In this document: positions 35,771 through 43,993 of the stretch, one piece after another
How positions within the stretch are numbered: the first letter of the stretch is position 1
How the letters are laid out: each line of letters opens with the position of its first letter
From: Halobacillus aidingensis
GTDB taxonomy: Bacteria; Bacillota; Bacilli; Bacillales; Halobacillaceae
NCBI RefSeq assembly: GCF_900104185.1
Contig: NZ_FNIZ01000004.1
Location: forward strand, 224,827 to 274,621
Length of the DNA stretch: 49,795 nucleotides
Direction of reading: 5' to 3'
Position numbers and translations under genes: made by a program
The notes under the pieces: generated by a model
What the model was told of the DNA's origin: nothing
What the model saw: only the letters and a program-made list of their open reading frames with translations
Databases searched by the model: none

Positions 35771-36622
35771 CTAATGCTCTAACCCTGCTACTCCGAAGCC
35801 ACCGGCTCCAGAATGAGTCGATATCATACCGCCCGCTTGGATCCATCTTATATTTTGGAAGCCATTTCCTTTGGCAACTTCCTCCATCCGCTGCTTGATC
35901 CTTTCATCGAGTCCGATGGAGTAGATAAAATAAAGCTGCTGTCTATCGATGTCGAATTCATTTAAATAATCACTAAAGAGTTTTTCAGTAGCTCTACTCA
36001 TTTTCCCGCGGTACTTCTTTGTAGACACAAGCTTTCCATCCTTCAACTCTATGCATGGCTTTATTTTCAACAGAGCTCCGATCAGAGAAGCCATATTGCT
36101 TACCCTTCCTCCCGCTTTAAGAAATTCCAAGTTGCCTGGGATGAAAGCCAGCCTTGATTTAGGAACGATCGCCTGTATTTTTTCAACTAAGCGTTCCGGT
36201 TCAATGCCAGGTTCTTTTTCTAATAAATCAGCGGCATACAATACGATCGCAGCTAATCCTCCAGTAACGTTCAGAGCATCAATGAGAAAAATGTCTTCAA
36301 ATTCTTCCGCAGCAATGACAGCATTTTGAAAAGAAGAAGACGCTTTTGATGTATAACCAACATGGATAATGATGCAATTTGGGAAATTATCTCTTATCGT
36401 TGCGAAAAACTCTTGATACTCATGAGCATTTGTGGAGGTAGTAGAGGGTATTTTCTTCGTATGTCTGTAATAGTCATAAATATCCTGAACCGGCAAAGAA
36501 CCGTCTAAATAATCCTTTCCATCCATAATAATGTGCATGGGAACTACTTGAACCTCGTACTTTTCAGCTAAATCATCCGGTAAGTCGGCACCGCTTTCGG
36601 TCGATAAGATTATCTTTCGCAT
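35771..36622 (-). CDS. DegV-family fatty-acid-binding protein
   Basis: A 283-residue DegV/FakB-type protein that holds a fatty acid for phosphorylation by fatty acid kinase. The N-terminal STESGADLP (about 7-15) replaces the usual TDSTADLP. PSTTSTNAHEYQEFF (about 59-73) and LEFLKAGGRVSNMASLIGALL (about 184-204) are the lipid- and head-group-binding blocks. GGGGG lies before the ATG. It is monocistronic. Bacillaceae usually have several paralogues; which acid this one binds cannot be told. Confidence 0.92.
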   Translation of the reverse strand: MRKIILSTESGADLPDDLAEKYEVQVVPMHIIMDGKDYLDGSLPVQDIYDYYRHTKKIPSTTSTNAHEYQEFFATIRDNFPNCIIIHVGYTSKASSSFQNAVIAAEEFEDIFLIDALNVTGGLAAIVLYAADLLEKEPGIEPERLVEKIQAIVPKSRLAFIPGNLEFLKAGGRVSNMASLIGALLKIKPCIELKDGKLVSTKKYRGKMSRATEKLFSDYLNEFDIDRQQLYFIYSIGLDERIKQRMEEVAKGNGFQNIRWIQAGGMISTHSGAGGFGVAGLEH

Positions 36623-36735
36623 TCTATTTCCCCCTTGGTTATATTTCGGCCTGCGTTCACTTCCTGCATATACTTTAACTATACATGAGATAACCTCATT
36701 AGCATTGTGATAACTTTTATTTGCCGTATTTTTAG

Positions 36736-36903
36736 TGGGTTTTGATCTATAAAAACAAGCAGGAAGTAATCGTTATGGGACGAGGGATTGCTTTTAATAA
36801 GCGGGTTGGAGAAGACACCGAAGAAGATAAGGTAGAAAAAATCTTCACTTTGGAAGACCAGAATATTACAAAGAAGTTTAAGATCCAATATACATTTTTT
36901 TAA
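36736..36903 (+). pseudogene. Relic of a LicT/BglG-family antiterminator (RNA-binding domain only)
   Basis: An open frame of 55 codons reads VLIYKNKQEVIVMGRGIAF, then GEDTEEDKVEKIFTLEDQN, closely matching residues about 10-55 of the CAT RNA-binding domain of LicT/SacT proteins. The N-terminal Met and first strand are missing (in-frame TAG at 36733), and a stop at 36901 removes both PRD domains. No PTS genes are nearby. It is a decayed remnant of a sugar-utilisation locus. Confidence 0.8.
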
Positions 36904-36948
36904 CTTCTTACTCTCTTCATCTGACTAAACACCCCACATACGCTAAAA

Positions 36949-37000
36949 GTGCCTGCCCTCCACCTCGTTAACACTTTACCGCATTGGTGTCAGGCACCGA
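36949..37000. repeat. REP-like imperfect palindrome
   Basis: Outer arms GTGCCTG and CAGGCAC, with further partial pairing (CCTCCACC against GGTGT) and an inner loop. It stands alone between the antiterminator relic and the gapN promoter, not close behind any intact gene. Palindromes with a GGTGCCTGACACC core are common in Bacillaceae intergenic regions. Confidence 0.65.
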
Positions 37001-37172
37001 TACATGTTATTGAAACGCGTGGTGCGATTATGTTCTCATACATATACACTCACTTCTTACATTACCGTTTATTAAATGATGATCTTACGTCTACTTAATT
37101 ACTGTTTCAAATAATACTTTTCACTTTTGCATTAAAATAAAAGGATGATGGATCATATTAAACCTTACATTA

Positions 37173-37211
37173 AAAGTAAGCGCTTAAATGAGTGATGTTA
37201 CCGCTTACTTT
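37173..37211 (+). promoter_or_regulatory. Paired cre-like sites in a 10-bp dyad upstream of gapN
   Basis: AAAGTAAGCG (37173-37182) and CGCTTACTTT (37202-37211) are a perfect dyad with a 19-bp spacer. Each arm sits in a cre-like sequence (37175-37188 plus, 37196-37209 minus), each matching 12 of 14 positions of TGWAARCGYTWNCW. A weak promoter follows (TTGCAG 37216-37221, N17, AATAAT 37239-37244). Confidence 0.45.
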
Positions 37212-37352
37212 GAGTTTGCAGGTCTTTTTAATATACTTAATAATCAGAATAGTCAAATATATTAGGAGGATTGATTAGTTATCAGCATTGCAATCAAAAA
37301 TGAAAAGAAGGTCTATTCAGTTTCTGGAAACGAAGTTCTTGGCTCTCTTCCT

Positions 37353-38672
37353 TTGATGTCCCAAGAGGAAGTAGACGATAAAATAAAACTGGCAAGTGAA
37401 TCCCAAAAGATTTGGTCTGCAACAGAGGTATATAAGCGGGCAGATATTTTGCACGAATGGGCAGATCGATTAGTTGAAAAACAGGATCGAATCGGAGAGG
37501 TAATTTCTAAAGAAGTAGGTAAAAACCTGGCTTCCGCTATTAAAGAAGTTGTAAGGACAGCAGATTTAATTCGTTACACCGCTGAGGAAGGTTGCCGTAT
37601 CCATGGTGAAATGTTGAAAGGGGATTCTTCCAGAGGAGGATCATCAAGCAAAATGGCAATGGTGGAGCAGGAGCCACTCGGTGTTGTCCTCGCTATATCT
37701 CCATTCAACTATCCGGTTAATTTAGCAGCTTCCAAAATTGCGCCCGCACTCATCTCCGGAAACGCCGTTGTTTTTAAACCAGCTTCTCAAGGGGCGTTGA
37801 GCGGTCAACTGATGACCGAAGCACTGCTCGAAACAAATCTACCTTCTGATATCATTCAATTTGTGTCCGGAAAAGGTTCAGAGATTGGTGATTTTCTCGT
37901 TACACACCCGAACATTGATATGATTACTTTTACAGGGAGTACAGAAACAGGACAAGCAATATCTCAAAAAGCAAAAATGATTCCTGTTGTATTAGAACTC
38001 GGCGGTAAAGATCCAGCGATCGTTCTGGAGGATGCTGACCTTGAGCTAGCAGCTGAGCACATCGTCAGTGGTGCTTACTCTTATTCAGGTCAACGTTGTA
38101 CGGCAATTAAGCGTGTTCTAGTAGATGACACTATTGCTAATGATCTAACAGAGAAAATAAAGCAGAAGGTTGAAGCTCTCTCGGTCGGAACTCCTGAAGA
38201 CAATGCGACAGTGACTCCCTTGATTAATAACGATGCCGCTGACTTTGTGCAACATCTGATCGATGATGCCATAAACAAGGGTGCAGAGCTCATTACTGGC
38301 AATAGACGTGAAGATAATTTAGTTTATCCAACATTATTAGATCATGTAAATTCAGATATGGATGTGGCATGGGAAGAACCTTTTGGTCCAGTCCTACCGA
38401 TCATTCGTATCAACGATGAAGATGACTTTGTATCGCTTGCCAACCAATCAGAATACGGTCTGCAAGCAAGTATTTTTACAAAAGATGTCCAAAAAGCCAG
38501 GGAAATAGCCACAAAACTAGATGTAGGTTCCGTGCAAATGAACGCAAAAACAGAACGCGGTCCTGATCATTTCCCGTTCATCGGAGCTAAAAACTCCGGC
38601 CTCGGGTCTCAAGGAATACGCCGCAGTATTGAATCCATGACACGCGACAAACTATTCATCTTGAATCTATAA
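37353..38672 (+). CDS. gapN: NADP-dependent glyceraldehyde-3-phosphate dehydrogenase (GapN-type aldehyde dehydrogenase), 5' end uncertain
   Basis: Non-phosphorylating oxidation of glyceraldehyde 3-phosphate to 3-phosphoglycerate with NADPH formation. GapN blocks are AISPFNYPVNLAASKIAPAL, VLELGGKDPAIVLEDADLEL with the base Glu, YSYSGQRCTAIKRVLV with the catalytic Cys, and the C-terminal GPDHFPFIGAKNSGLG. From the TTG at 37353 the product has 439 residues, about 35 short, and no ribosome binding site precedes it. The same frame is open back to 37275 and still looks like GapN (NEVLGSLPLMSQEEVD), right behind AGGAGG at 37264-37269, but has no ATG, GTG or TTG there. The true start is non-standard, mutated, or misread. 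Confidence 0.8.
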   Translation: MMSQEEVDDKIKLASESQKIWSATEVYKRADILHEWADRLVEKQDRIGEVISKEVGKNLASAIKEVVRTADLIRYTAEEGCRIHGEMLKGDSSRGGSSSKMAMVEQEPLGVVLAISPFNYPVNLAASKIAPALISGNAVVFKPASQGALSGQLMTEALLETNLPSDIIQFVSGKGSEIGDFLVTHPNIDMITFTGSTETGQAISQKAKMIPVVLELGGKDPAIVLEDADLELAAEHIVSGAYSYSGQRCTAIKRVLVDDTIANDLTEKIKQKVEALSVGTPEDNATVTPLINNDAADFVQHLIDDAINKGAELITGNRREDNLVYPTLLDHVNSDMDVAWEEPFGPVLPIIRINDEDDFVSLANQSEYGLQASIFTKDVQKAREIATKLDVGSVQMNAKTERGPDHFPFIGAKNSGLGSQGIRRSIESMTRDKLFILNL

Positions 38673-38686
38673 TATTAACGCTCAAT

Positions 38687-38729
38687 GGTTCCTGATAAGT
38701 ATATCAATGCTTAGCAGGGGCCTTTTTTT
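38687..38729 (+). terminator. Rho-independent terminator of gapN
   Basis: A 13-base arm GGTTCCTGATAAG pairs with CTTAGCAGGGGCC (one mismatch, two GU), then seven T, 15 bases after the stop. Confidence 0.85.
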
Positions 38730-38828
38730 CTTATTTATTAGACTAGTAATTTTCCATTTCGGTGACTGACCCCAAGAAAAAAGGCCTGCCTTATTTTTAG
38801 ATAGAGTTTATTACGATGGTAGTTATCT

Positions 38829-39743
38829 TTATTTATTTCTCAATAACTCAGCCATCTCAACCGGATAATCAATGAACGGGTTCCGATTTCCCTGAAGCTC
38901 AAAAATCGCCTGATTACGGTGCAGTTCATAAACTTCAGGTGGTTCATTCCTATGCCAATCAAGCATAAGATCTACATCTATTCTTTCTTTTTGATTCATT
39001 TCCAAACCATCCGGATATCTCACCAAAAAATAAAGCATCGCACGAGCCACCGTCCCTTTTGCGAACTCCGGTTCAAATAATTCATCCTCCGCTTTTCCGC
39101 ATTGATCCTCGATTCTAAGAACCCCCGCCTCTTGCTCAGCTGGATAATCATGAAAATCATGATAAGGATAATTACTTCTGATTGAATTACATAGAGGTTC
39201 ACACGTAAATAAATGATGCAGGTCGCCTCGCATGGGCTCCTGCGCATCATACCAGGATTGCGGAACGGCATGTTCACAATTGTATTTAAAGGTGGTAACG
39301 GCCTCTGCCATCACTTTCAGCAGATTCTCACCCTCGTCTTTGTTTGCTCTTATCTCTTGTTCACGTTTTTGGGAAGCAGCATAATCTTCCTGTATGACAT
39401 CCTCCGGCTCTCTTATCTCTCCCGAATAGATGCTCTGCAGTTTGCCATCAGGTCGCAGGTCTACCCAAGGATAAACGTATAAGCTCGGGTCGTATCGTAA
39501 AAAATTATTATGTGTCGACTGGATTAGTTCCATTACCTTTTCTATTGCCGTGCTGTTGGCTGGATCCGAAAAATTAACAGACGCATAATATTCTTGTTTC
39601 GTTTGTTTGTTTTTACTTTCATCAAAGTACACCTGTTCATCCTTAATAATTTCTTCTTTATTTTTCTTCGCTTGTTGGATGATTTCATTTATTCGTTCCG
39701 GGTCTATAGATACGGAAATTGCCTGGCTGATCATTTTATCCAT
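38829..39743 (-). CDS. Endonuclease I family nuclease, apparently not secreted
   Basis: 304 residues. The catalytic His-Me-finger region is plain: YNCEHAVPQSW (about 154-164), then MRGDLHHLF (about 171-179), CNSIRSNYPYHDF and the C-terminal GNRNPFIDYP. These are the Endonuclease_1 blocks of Bsn/EndA. Unlike Bsn or EndA there is no signal peptide; the N-terminus is charged and helical (about 1-55, rich in Lys/Glu). GGAGGAGG precedes the ATG. It is monocistronic, immediately outside the groEL-tail junction. It might act inside the cell or be exported by another route. Confidence 0.88.
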   Translation of the reverse strand: MDKMISQAISVSIDPERINEIIQQAKKNKEEIIKDEQVYFDESKNKQTKQEYYASVNFSDPANSTAIEKVMELIQSTHNNFLRYDPSLYVYPWVDLRPDGKLQSIYSGEIREPEDVIQEDYAASQKREQEIRANKDEGENLLKVMAEAVTTFKYNCEHAVPQSWYDAQEPMRGDLHHLFTCEPLCNSIRSNYPYHDFHDYPAEQEAGVLRIEDQCGKAEDELFEPEFAKGTVARAMLYFLVRYPDGLEMNQKERIDVDLMLDWHRNEPPEVYELHRNQAIFELQGNRNPFIDYPVEMAELLRNK

Positions 39744-39857
39744 GCATTGATCCCTCCTCCAATAATTACTGCAAACTGTTAAGCTTTCTCTACTCTCTTA
39801 CTCTATGCATTCCACTAATTCGTGTAATTCCCCTTTAATAGACGAGGAAAGAATTAC

Positions 39858-39895
39858 AAAAAAAAAGATGACGAGCAAATGCTCGCCATCTTTTT
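39858..39895 (-). terminator. Terminator following the GroEL-tail sequence
   Basis: On the minus strand AAAGATGGCGAGCA pairs with TGCTCGTCATCTTT (one mismatch) across two bases and is followed by nine T. It stands 29 bases after the Met-Gly-Gly-Met-Met-stop sequence, as expected for the end of a groESL operon. Confidence 0.85.
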
Positions 39896-39916
39896 ATAGT
39901 GGAGGGGGAGATGTAA

Positions 39917-40069
39917 TTACATCATGCCGCCCATTCAATCGTTTAGTTAAAAAGACTATAACAGACCCTGTATAACCTTGTTATAACAAGGTTTTCCTTA
40001 GCAAACAAATTGATTAAGCACAATAGGTTTTAATATTATCTGTACAGTATCCAGTCATTATCCAGTCAC
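39917..40069 (-). repeat. GroEL-tail repeat, copy 1 (putative attachment site)
   Basis: On the minus strand ATGGGCGGCATGATGTAA reads Met-Gly-Gly-Met-Met-stop, the usual GroEL C-terminus, with no GroEL body upstream. Beyond it lie a perfect 20-bp palindrome AACCTTGTTATAACAAGGTT (39974-39993) and two direct copies of TATCCAGTCA (40049-40058, 40060-40069), like arm-type sites of a tyrosine integrase. About 145 bp is repeated at 47073-47214. Confidence 0.75.
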
Positions 40070-40181
40070 CAAAACTTCTAGAAGAAAGGAATCTTTAATT
40101 CCTCCTTGTGGGAAGATGACTTTTGAAGCGACGAACGAGGAACGCTACAATCGACAAGGCGAAGAAAGTTAATCCAATGCT

Positions 40182-41434
40182 TTAGGACTCACAATCATTT
40201 GCCCGGTTCAATAAAAGCTCCTTTTCACGGTCATTCCGGGTCATCGACGCCGCTCGTGCAAATTCTGTCCGGGCTTCATCGAATCGCCCGAGCTTAACCA
40301 GTAGATCGCCACGAACGCTAGGCAGTAGATGGTATCCCTTTAGGGAAGGTTCGGCACTCAGCTCGTCAACAATCTGCAGACCGAAAGAGGGTCCAAATGC
40401 CATTGATATGGCAATCGCCCTATTTAATTGACGATCGGCGATGGAGTTACCCTGGCCAATGCTTCGTAAAGGGCAGCGATACGAATCCAATCAGTCTCAG
40501 ATGCCGTAGGAGCTTCTGCATGACAAGCAGAAATCGCAGCCTGCAACGCGTACGGCCCGAGTGTGCTTCGAAGCTTCTGGCTGCGCTCCAATGCCGCTAA
40601 CCCCCGACGGATCAACAATTGATCCCACTGCGCTCGATTTTGTTCCAACAGACGAACCGGTTCTCCTTTGGGGTTAACTCGAGTTTTAAGCCGCGAAGCT
40701 TGAATCTCCATAAGGGAAACTAGTCCGTGAACTTCCGATTCATGAGGGACAATTTCGGTAAGTATACGTCCCAGTCTCAGTGCCTCTTGACACAGTAATG
40801 GACGGATCCAGTCATTACCTGATGTTGCTGAATAACCTTCATTAAACATTAGGTAAATCACTTCAAGTACGGCAGATAGACGGTCTTTGAGTGACCCACC
40901 TGTTGGCACTTCGAAAGGTACCTTCTTGGCTCTGAGGGTTCTCTTGGCACGGACGATTCGCTGGGCAATCGTCGATTCGGCAATAAGGAAAGATCGTGCA
41001 ATTTCATCTGTAGTAAGTCCGCATAACAGGCGGAGAGTTAGGGCAACTCTAGCATCTTGTGATAACACTGGATGGCAGGTCATAAAGATCAGACGAAGGA
41101 GATCGTCATCGATCTCCCCCTCCAAAGCATGATCTACATCTTCCTCTTTATATAAATTCATACCGCGGGCGATCTCTCCATACTTCTGATCACGTAGCTT
41201 CGTCCTGCGCATAAGATCGACCGCACGCCGTTTCGCCGTGGTCATTAGCCAGGCACCCGGATTGTCTGGAATGCCTATTTCCGGCCATCGTTCGAGAGCA
41301 ATAACTAAAGTATCATGGGCAATATCCTCTGCAGCACCCACATCCCGTAGCATTCGGGTTAAACTAGCAATTAGCTTTGCCGACTCCATTCTCCATATGG
41401 AATCAGTGGTTCGATGTGTATCGATTAAACTCAC
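40182..41434 (-). pseudogene. ECF42-type RNA polymerase sigma factor, split by a one-base frameshift
   Basis: Sigma-70 region 2 (about residues 10-80, AAEDIAHDTLVIALERWPEIG) and region 4 (about 130-185, LLCGLTTDEIARSFLI) are followed by the long helical/TPR extension of ECF42 proteins. The frame ends early after LARVTPSPIVN at 40424. The rest (LNRAIAISMAFGPSFGLQIVDE to the stop at 40182) continues in another frame; one base added near 40429 would restore a normal 415-residue protein. The ATG overlaps the YCII gene stop by four bases, the standard ECF42-DGPF pairing. It is either inactivated or a base-call error. Confidence 0.82.
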
Positions 41435-41865
41435 GTTTTTTTCTGCTCCTCTACCTGCTTGTCGAGTTCTGCATCTTTTTCCAGCAATTCTGAATTAATC
41501 GTAAGATCCCCCGCTTCATATAACGGCCTGAGCTCAATCTCTCCTTGTCCAAATCCATGAGGATCAGGATATCGATGTGCCCATTCAATTGCTTCTTCTT
41601 TCGATTTGACTTCAATTAGAGTATATCCCGCGATTAATTCTTTAGCTTCCGTAAACGGACCATCAATGACTTTCGGTTTTTCTCCAGGTATCGGATAGGA
41701 AAGCCGTATTCCGCTTGAGCTAGGCTGCAGCCCAGCCCTATCGATCAAAACACCAGCTCTCGCCAATTCTTCATGGTACTTTTGCATGGCACTATAAAGT
41801 TCCTCACTCGGCATAACCTTCTCTTCTGAATCTGTTGTAGCCTTGACAATGATCATAAATCTCAT
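41431..41865 (-). CDS. YCII/DGPF-domain protein, partner of the ECF42 sigma factor
   Basis: A 144-residue ferredoxin-like YCII-family protein. MRFMIIVKATTDSE opens the fold, and KVIDGPFTEAKELIAGYTLIEV (about 64-85) has the DGPF motif that names this group. EEAIEWAHRYPDPHGFGQGEIELRPLYE completes the domain; the last 25 residues are charged. GGAGG lies 9 bases before the ATG. It overlaps the sigma gene by four bases, and DGPF proteins are regularly encoded next to, and regulated by, ECF42 factors. The biochemical role of the family is unknown. Confidence 0.9.
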   Translation of the reverse strand: MRFMIIVKATTDSEEKVMPSEELYSAMQKYHEELARAGVLIDRAGLQPSSSGIRLSYPIPGEKPKVIDGPFTEAKELIAGYTLIEVKSKEEAIEWAHRYPDPHGFGQGEIELRPLYEAGDLTINSELLEKDAELDKQVEEQKKT

Positions 41866-42055
41866 ATGTGTTTACCTCCTTTATTTTTTGAAGCTTCGTT
41901 AACCCTTGTAACAATCATTCGGGTAATTCCGCTTCTATATATACGACGAACTAACCTTTACTGAATCGACAATAATTTAATATGCAAGTACGCCTGACAG
42001 GATAGAGGAAACGTAAGGAAAATGCCAAAGTATAATGTTAAATAAATTTCAACGT

Positions 42056-42090
42056 AAAAGTCGATTTCTTTTATTTAGAAATCGACTTTT
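42056..42090. terminator. Hairpin terminator downstream of the DUF1579-like pseudogene
   Basis: A 13-bp perfect stem (AAAAGTCGATTTC and complement) with a 9-base loop and T/A-runs. The stretch 41866-42055 shows no gene and no clear promoter. Confidence 0.8.
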
Positions 42091-42167
42091 AAATGGCTTG
42101 TTCGATTAAACTGAGTTTAGGGGAAGGAAAAAGTTGACTTCCATTCCAAAAGTATTACCAAATTATT

Positions 42168-42630
42168 CTAATTGACTTTTCTATATAGAAGCATAAAATC
42201 GTGCTCCCAGTGTAAACCGTCATCTGATTTTTCCCATGAACTTTTTATTTTATCTCTGGAGTCATTGATTTCCCCAACAAAACGCTGGCAAAAATCTAAT
42301 TGGGAAAAAATCAGATGAATTCCTCCACAATTCCCACAAACCGCTTTTCAAATTCATATAGTATAGTCGAGTTACACCTCGCGAATCAAAATAGTGTTGT
42401 AAATAGTTACTAGTATTAGAGTCATAGTCATAGACAATCGTACTACTTGGAAATTCCATTTGCTTTATAAAAGTTCGCTGAACGATAAATTTCTCTTTTT
42501 CCATCCAATCAAATAATGTTTGTCCTTTAATGGAACTTGTTTTAAATTGTGGATGAATCACCTCTATTTCCCATTCACCTATAAAAAATTCTAACCGCTT
42601 TAACATCTCATCACGACCTAAATTTCTCAT
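42168..42630 (-). pseudogene. DUF1579-like protein gene with a frameshift in a T-run
   Basis: Starting MRNLGRDEMLKRLEFFIGEW at the ATG 42630 (AAAGGGG upstream), the frame follows the DUF1579/lipocalin-like pattern through YLQHYFDSRGVTRLYYM and LWELWRNSSDF. It then runs out of frame and stops at 42262. The expected continuation DFCQRFVGEINDSRDKIK and WEKSDDGLHWEHDFMLLYRK is intact in another frame, to a stop at 42168. Removing one T from the T6 run near 42305 joins them. It is a recent mutation or a sequencing error; function unknown. Confidence 0.75.
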
Positions 42631-42700
42631 GATAAATATCCCCTTTTCATTGGAAATTTCCATAAATAAAAATGGATATGGGGGATCGTCTGTTATTTCA

Positions 42701-43618
42701 CTATCCTTTGTAGGCTTTCTGTAACTCCTTAAGATTAAGTTTTTTCATTTTCAAAGTGGCCTGGGTCACACGAGCAATTTGCTCCTGAGTACTATTATCA
42801 CTCAGCATCTCATCCTTTTCTCTCGGCACAATCTGCCACGACATTCCATACTTATCTTTCAGCCAGCCGCATTGTTCGGATTCAGGAACCGCGGATAGCT
42901 TTTCCCAGTAGTAATCTATCTCATCTTGTGTGTCGCATTTCACCATAAAAGAGATGGCTTCGATGAAGTTGAACTTATGGTCTTTTGAACTATCCATTGC
43001 GGTGAACCATTGATTCTCAAGCATAAAATCCGAAAACATGATGGTACCTTCTTTGGCAGATTCTATACTTTGAGGATAGCGGGCAATTGAACCCTGTTTG
43101 GAGTTTTTAAATATGGACAAATAAAAATGAACCGCTTCTTCTGCTTTTCCACATTGATCATTAACAAACATAAATGACGGAACTACCGTAGGCCGCTTTT
43201 CAACTTCAGGGTTGGTAAGGATTAGCTGCCAAGATAAACCATATTTGTCTTGAATCCAACCGTACTTCTCACTAAACGGATACTTATCCAGGGGCATTAA
43301 CACTGTTCCGCCTTTGGATAATTTGTTCCAAACCTTATCTATCATCATACTCGCATCTTTTTCTTGTGAGGGATGAAAATGAACCATGAAAGACACAGAC
43401 GGATTGAATTTGAAGTAAGGCCCTGCGTTAATTGCCATGAACTCCTGTCCCCACAACTCAAAAGAAACTAAATCGGAGTTGCCGGATGGTGTTCCATGAA
43501 GTGTTGTTACATTCGTAATTCTTGATTCAGGGAATATGGAAGCATAGAAATCCGCTGCTTCATTAGCTTCCTTGTCAAACCACAAATGAGGGACGATATT
43601 ATCATTGGTTTTTACCAT
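42701..43618 (-). CDS. Double VOC (PhnB-like) domain protein
   Basis: A 305-residue protein with two tandem glyoxalase/VOC-like modules. The first begins IVPHLWFDKEANEAADFYA (about 8-26), with FELWGQEFMAINAGP and the GWIQDKYGLSWQL block. The second begins PSFMFVNDQCGKAEEAVHFY (about 145-165) and ends GWLKDKYGMSWQIVP. The His/Glu pattern is that of PhnB/3-demethylubiquinone methyltransferase-like proteins of unknown function. GGAGGAAAT precedes the ATG. VOC proteins of this type often accompany YCII/ECF genes, here 1.3 kb downstream. Confidence 0.88.
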   Translation of the reverse strand: MVKTNDNIVPHLWFDKEANEAADFYASIFPESRITNVTTLHGTPSGNSDLVSFELWGQEFMAINAGPYFKFNPSVSFMVHFHPSQEKDASMMIDKVWNKLSKGGTVLMPLDKYPFSEKYGWIQDKYGLSWQLILTNPEVEKRPTVVPSFMFVNDQCGKAEEAVHFYLSIFKNSKQGSIARYPQSIESAKEGTIMFSDFMLENQWFTAMDSSKDHKFNFIEAISFMVKCDTQDEIDYYWEKLSAVPESEQCGWLKDKYGMSWQIVPREKDEMLSDNSTQEQIARVTQATLKMKKLNLKELQKAYKG

Positions 43619-43648
43619 CGTAATTTCCTCCTTGAAGTATTTTTCACT

Positions 43649-43936
43649 TCACACGTTCTGGATATTTTCCAGCAATTCTTCAAGCCGATCCAGAAGTTCA
43701 ACGGCTCCTTCAGACATACCTGCTTTAATCATTCCATCTCGACCTTCTACTGATTGATCCACCGTTTTCTCGATAAACTTTGTCTTGTTCTCAGCCAATT
43801 TTTCGAAAATTGCTTCAAAAATCCAATAAAATAAGTTGTTTAACAAACTAGCGCTATTGTTGAACACAATGTAAAACACCATTGAAAACACCATTTTTTC
43901 ATAAACGCCCTTTAACAGAAAAAATTTAATTAACAA
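43649..43936 (-). CDS. Small hypothetical protein, amphipathic and partly hydrophobic
   Basis: At most 95 residues: a hydrophobic N-terminal part (about 15-45) and an acidic C-terminal helix (EGAVELLDRLEELLENIQNV). I do not recognise a family. The likelier start is the internal ATG at 43894, with AAAGGGCG about 11 bases upstream, giving 81 residues. It lies 30 bases upstream of the VOC gene on the same strand. Base use is AT-rich like its surroundings, and it may be a degraded gene end. Confidence 0.35.
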   Translation of the reverse strand: MLIKFFLLKGVYEKMVFSMVFYIVFNNSASLLNNLFYWIFEAIFEKLAENKTKFIEKTVDQSVEGRDGMIKAGMSEGAVELLDRLEELLENIQNV

Positions 43937-43993
43937 GTATCTTTTTAACCAATACTCCCGTAATTAACAGATATTCTGTATTGCAAATAATCT

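Noticed and set aside
40095-40184. In-frame 28-codon extension after the sigma-factor stop reading SIGLTFFALSIVAFLVRRFK, like a membrane protein tail.
   Set aside because: It has no start or ribosome binding site, follows a stop codon, and is too short to assign. It may be a gene-end remnant or chance.
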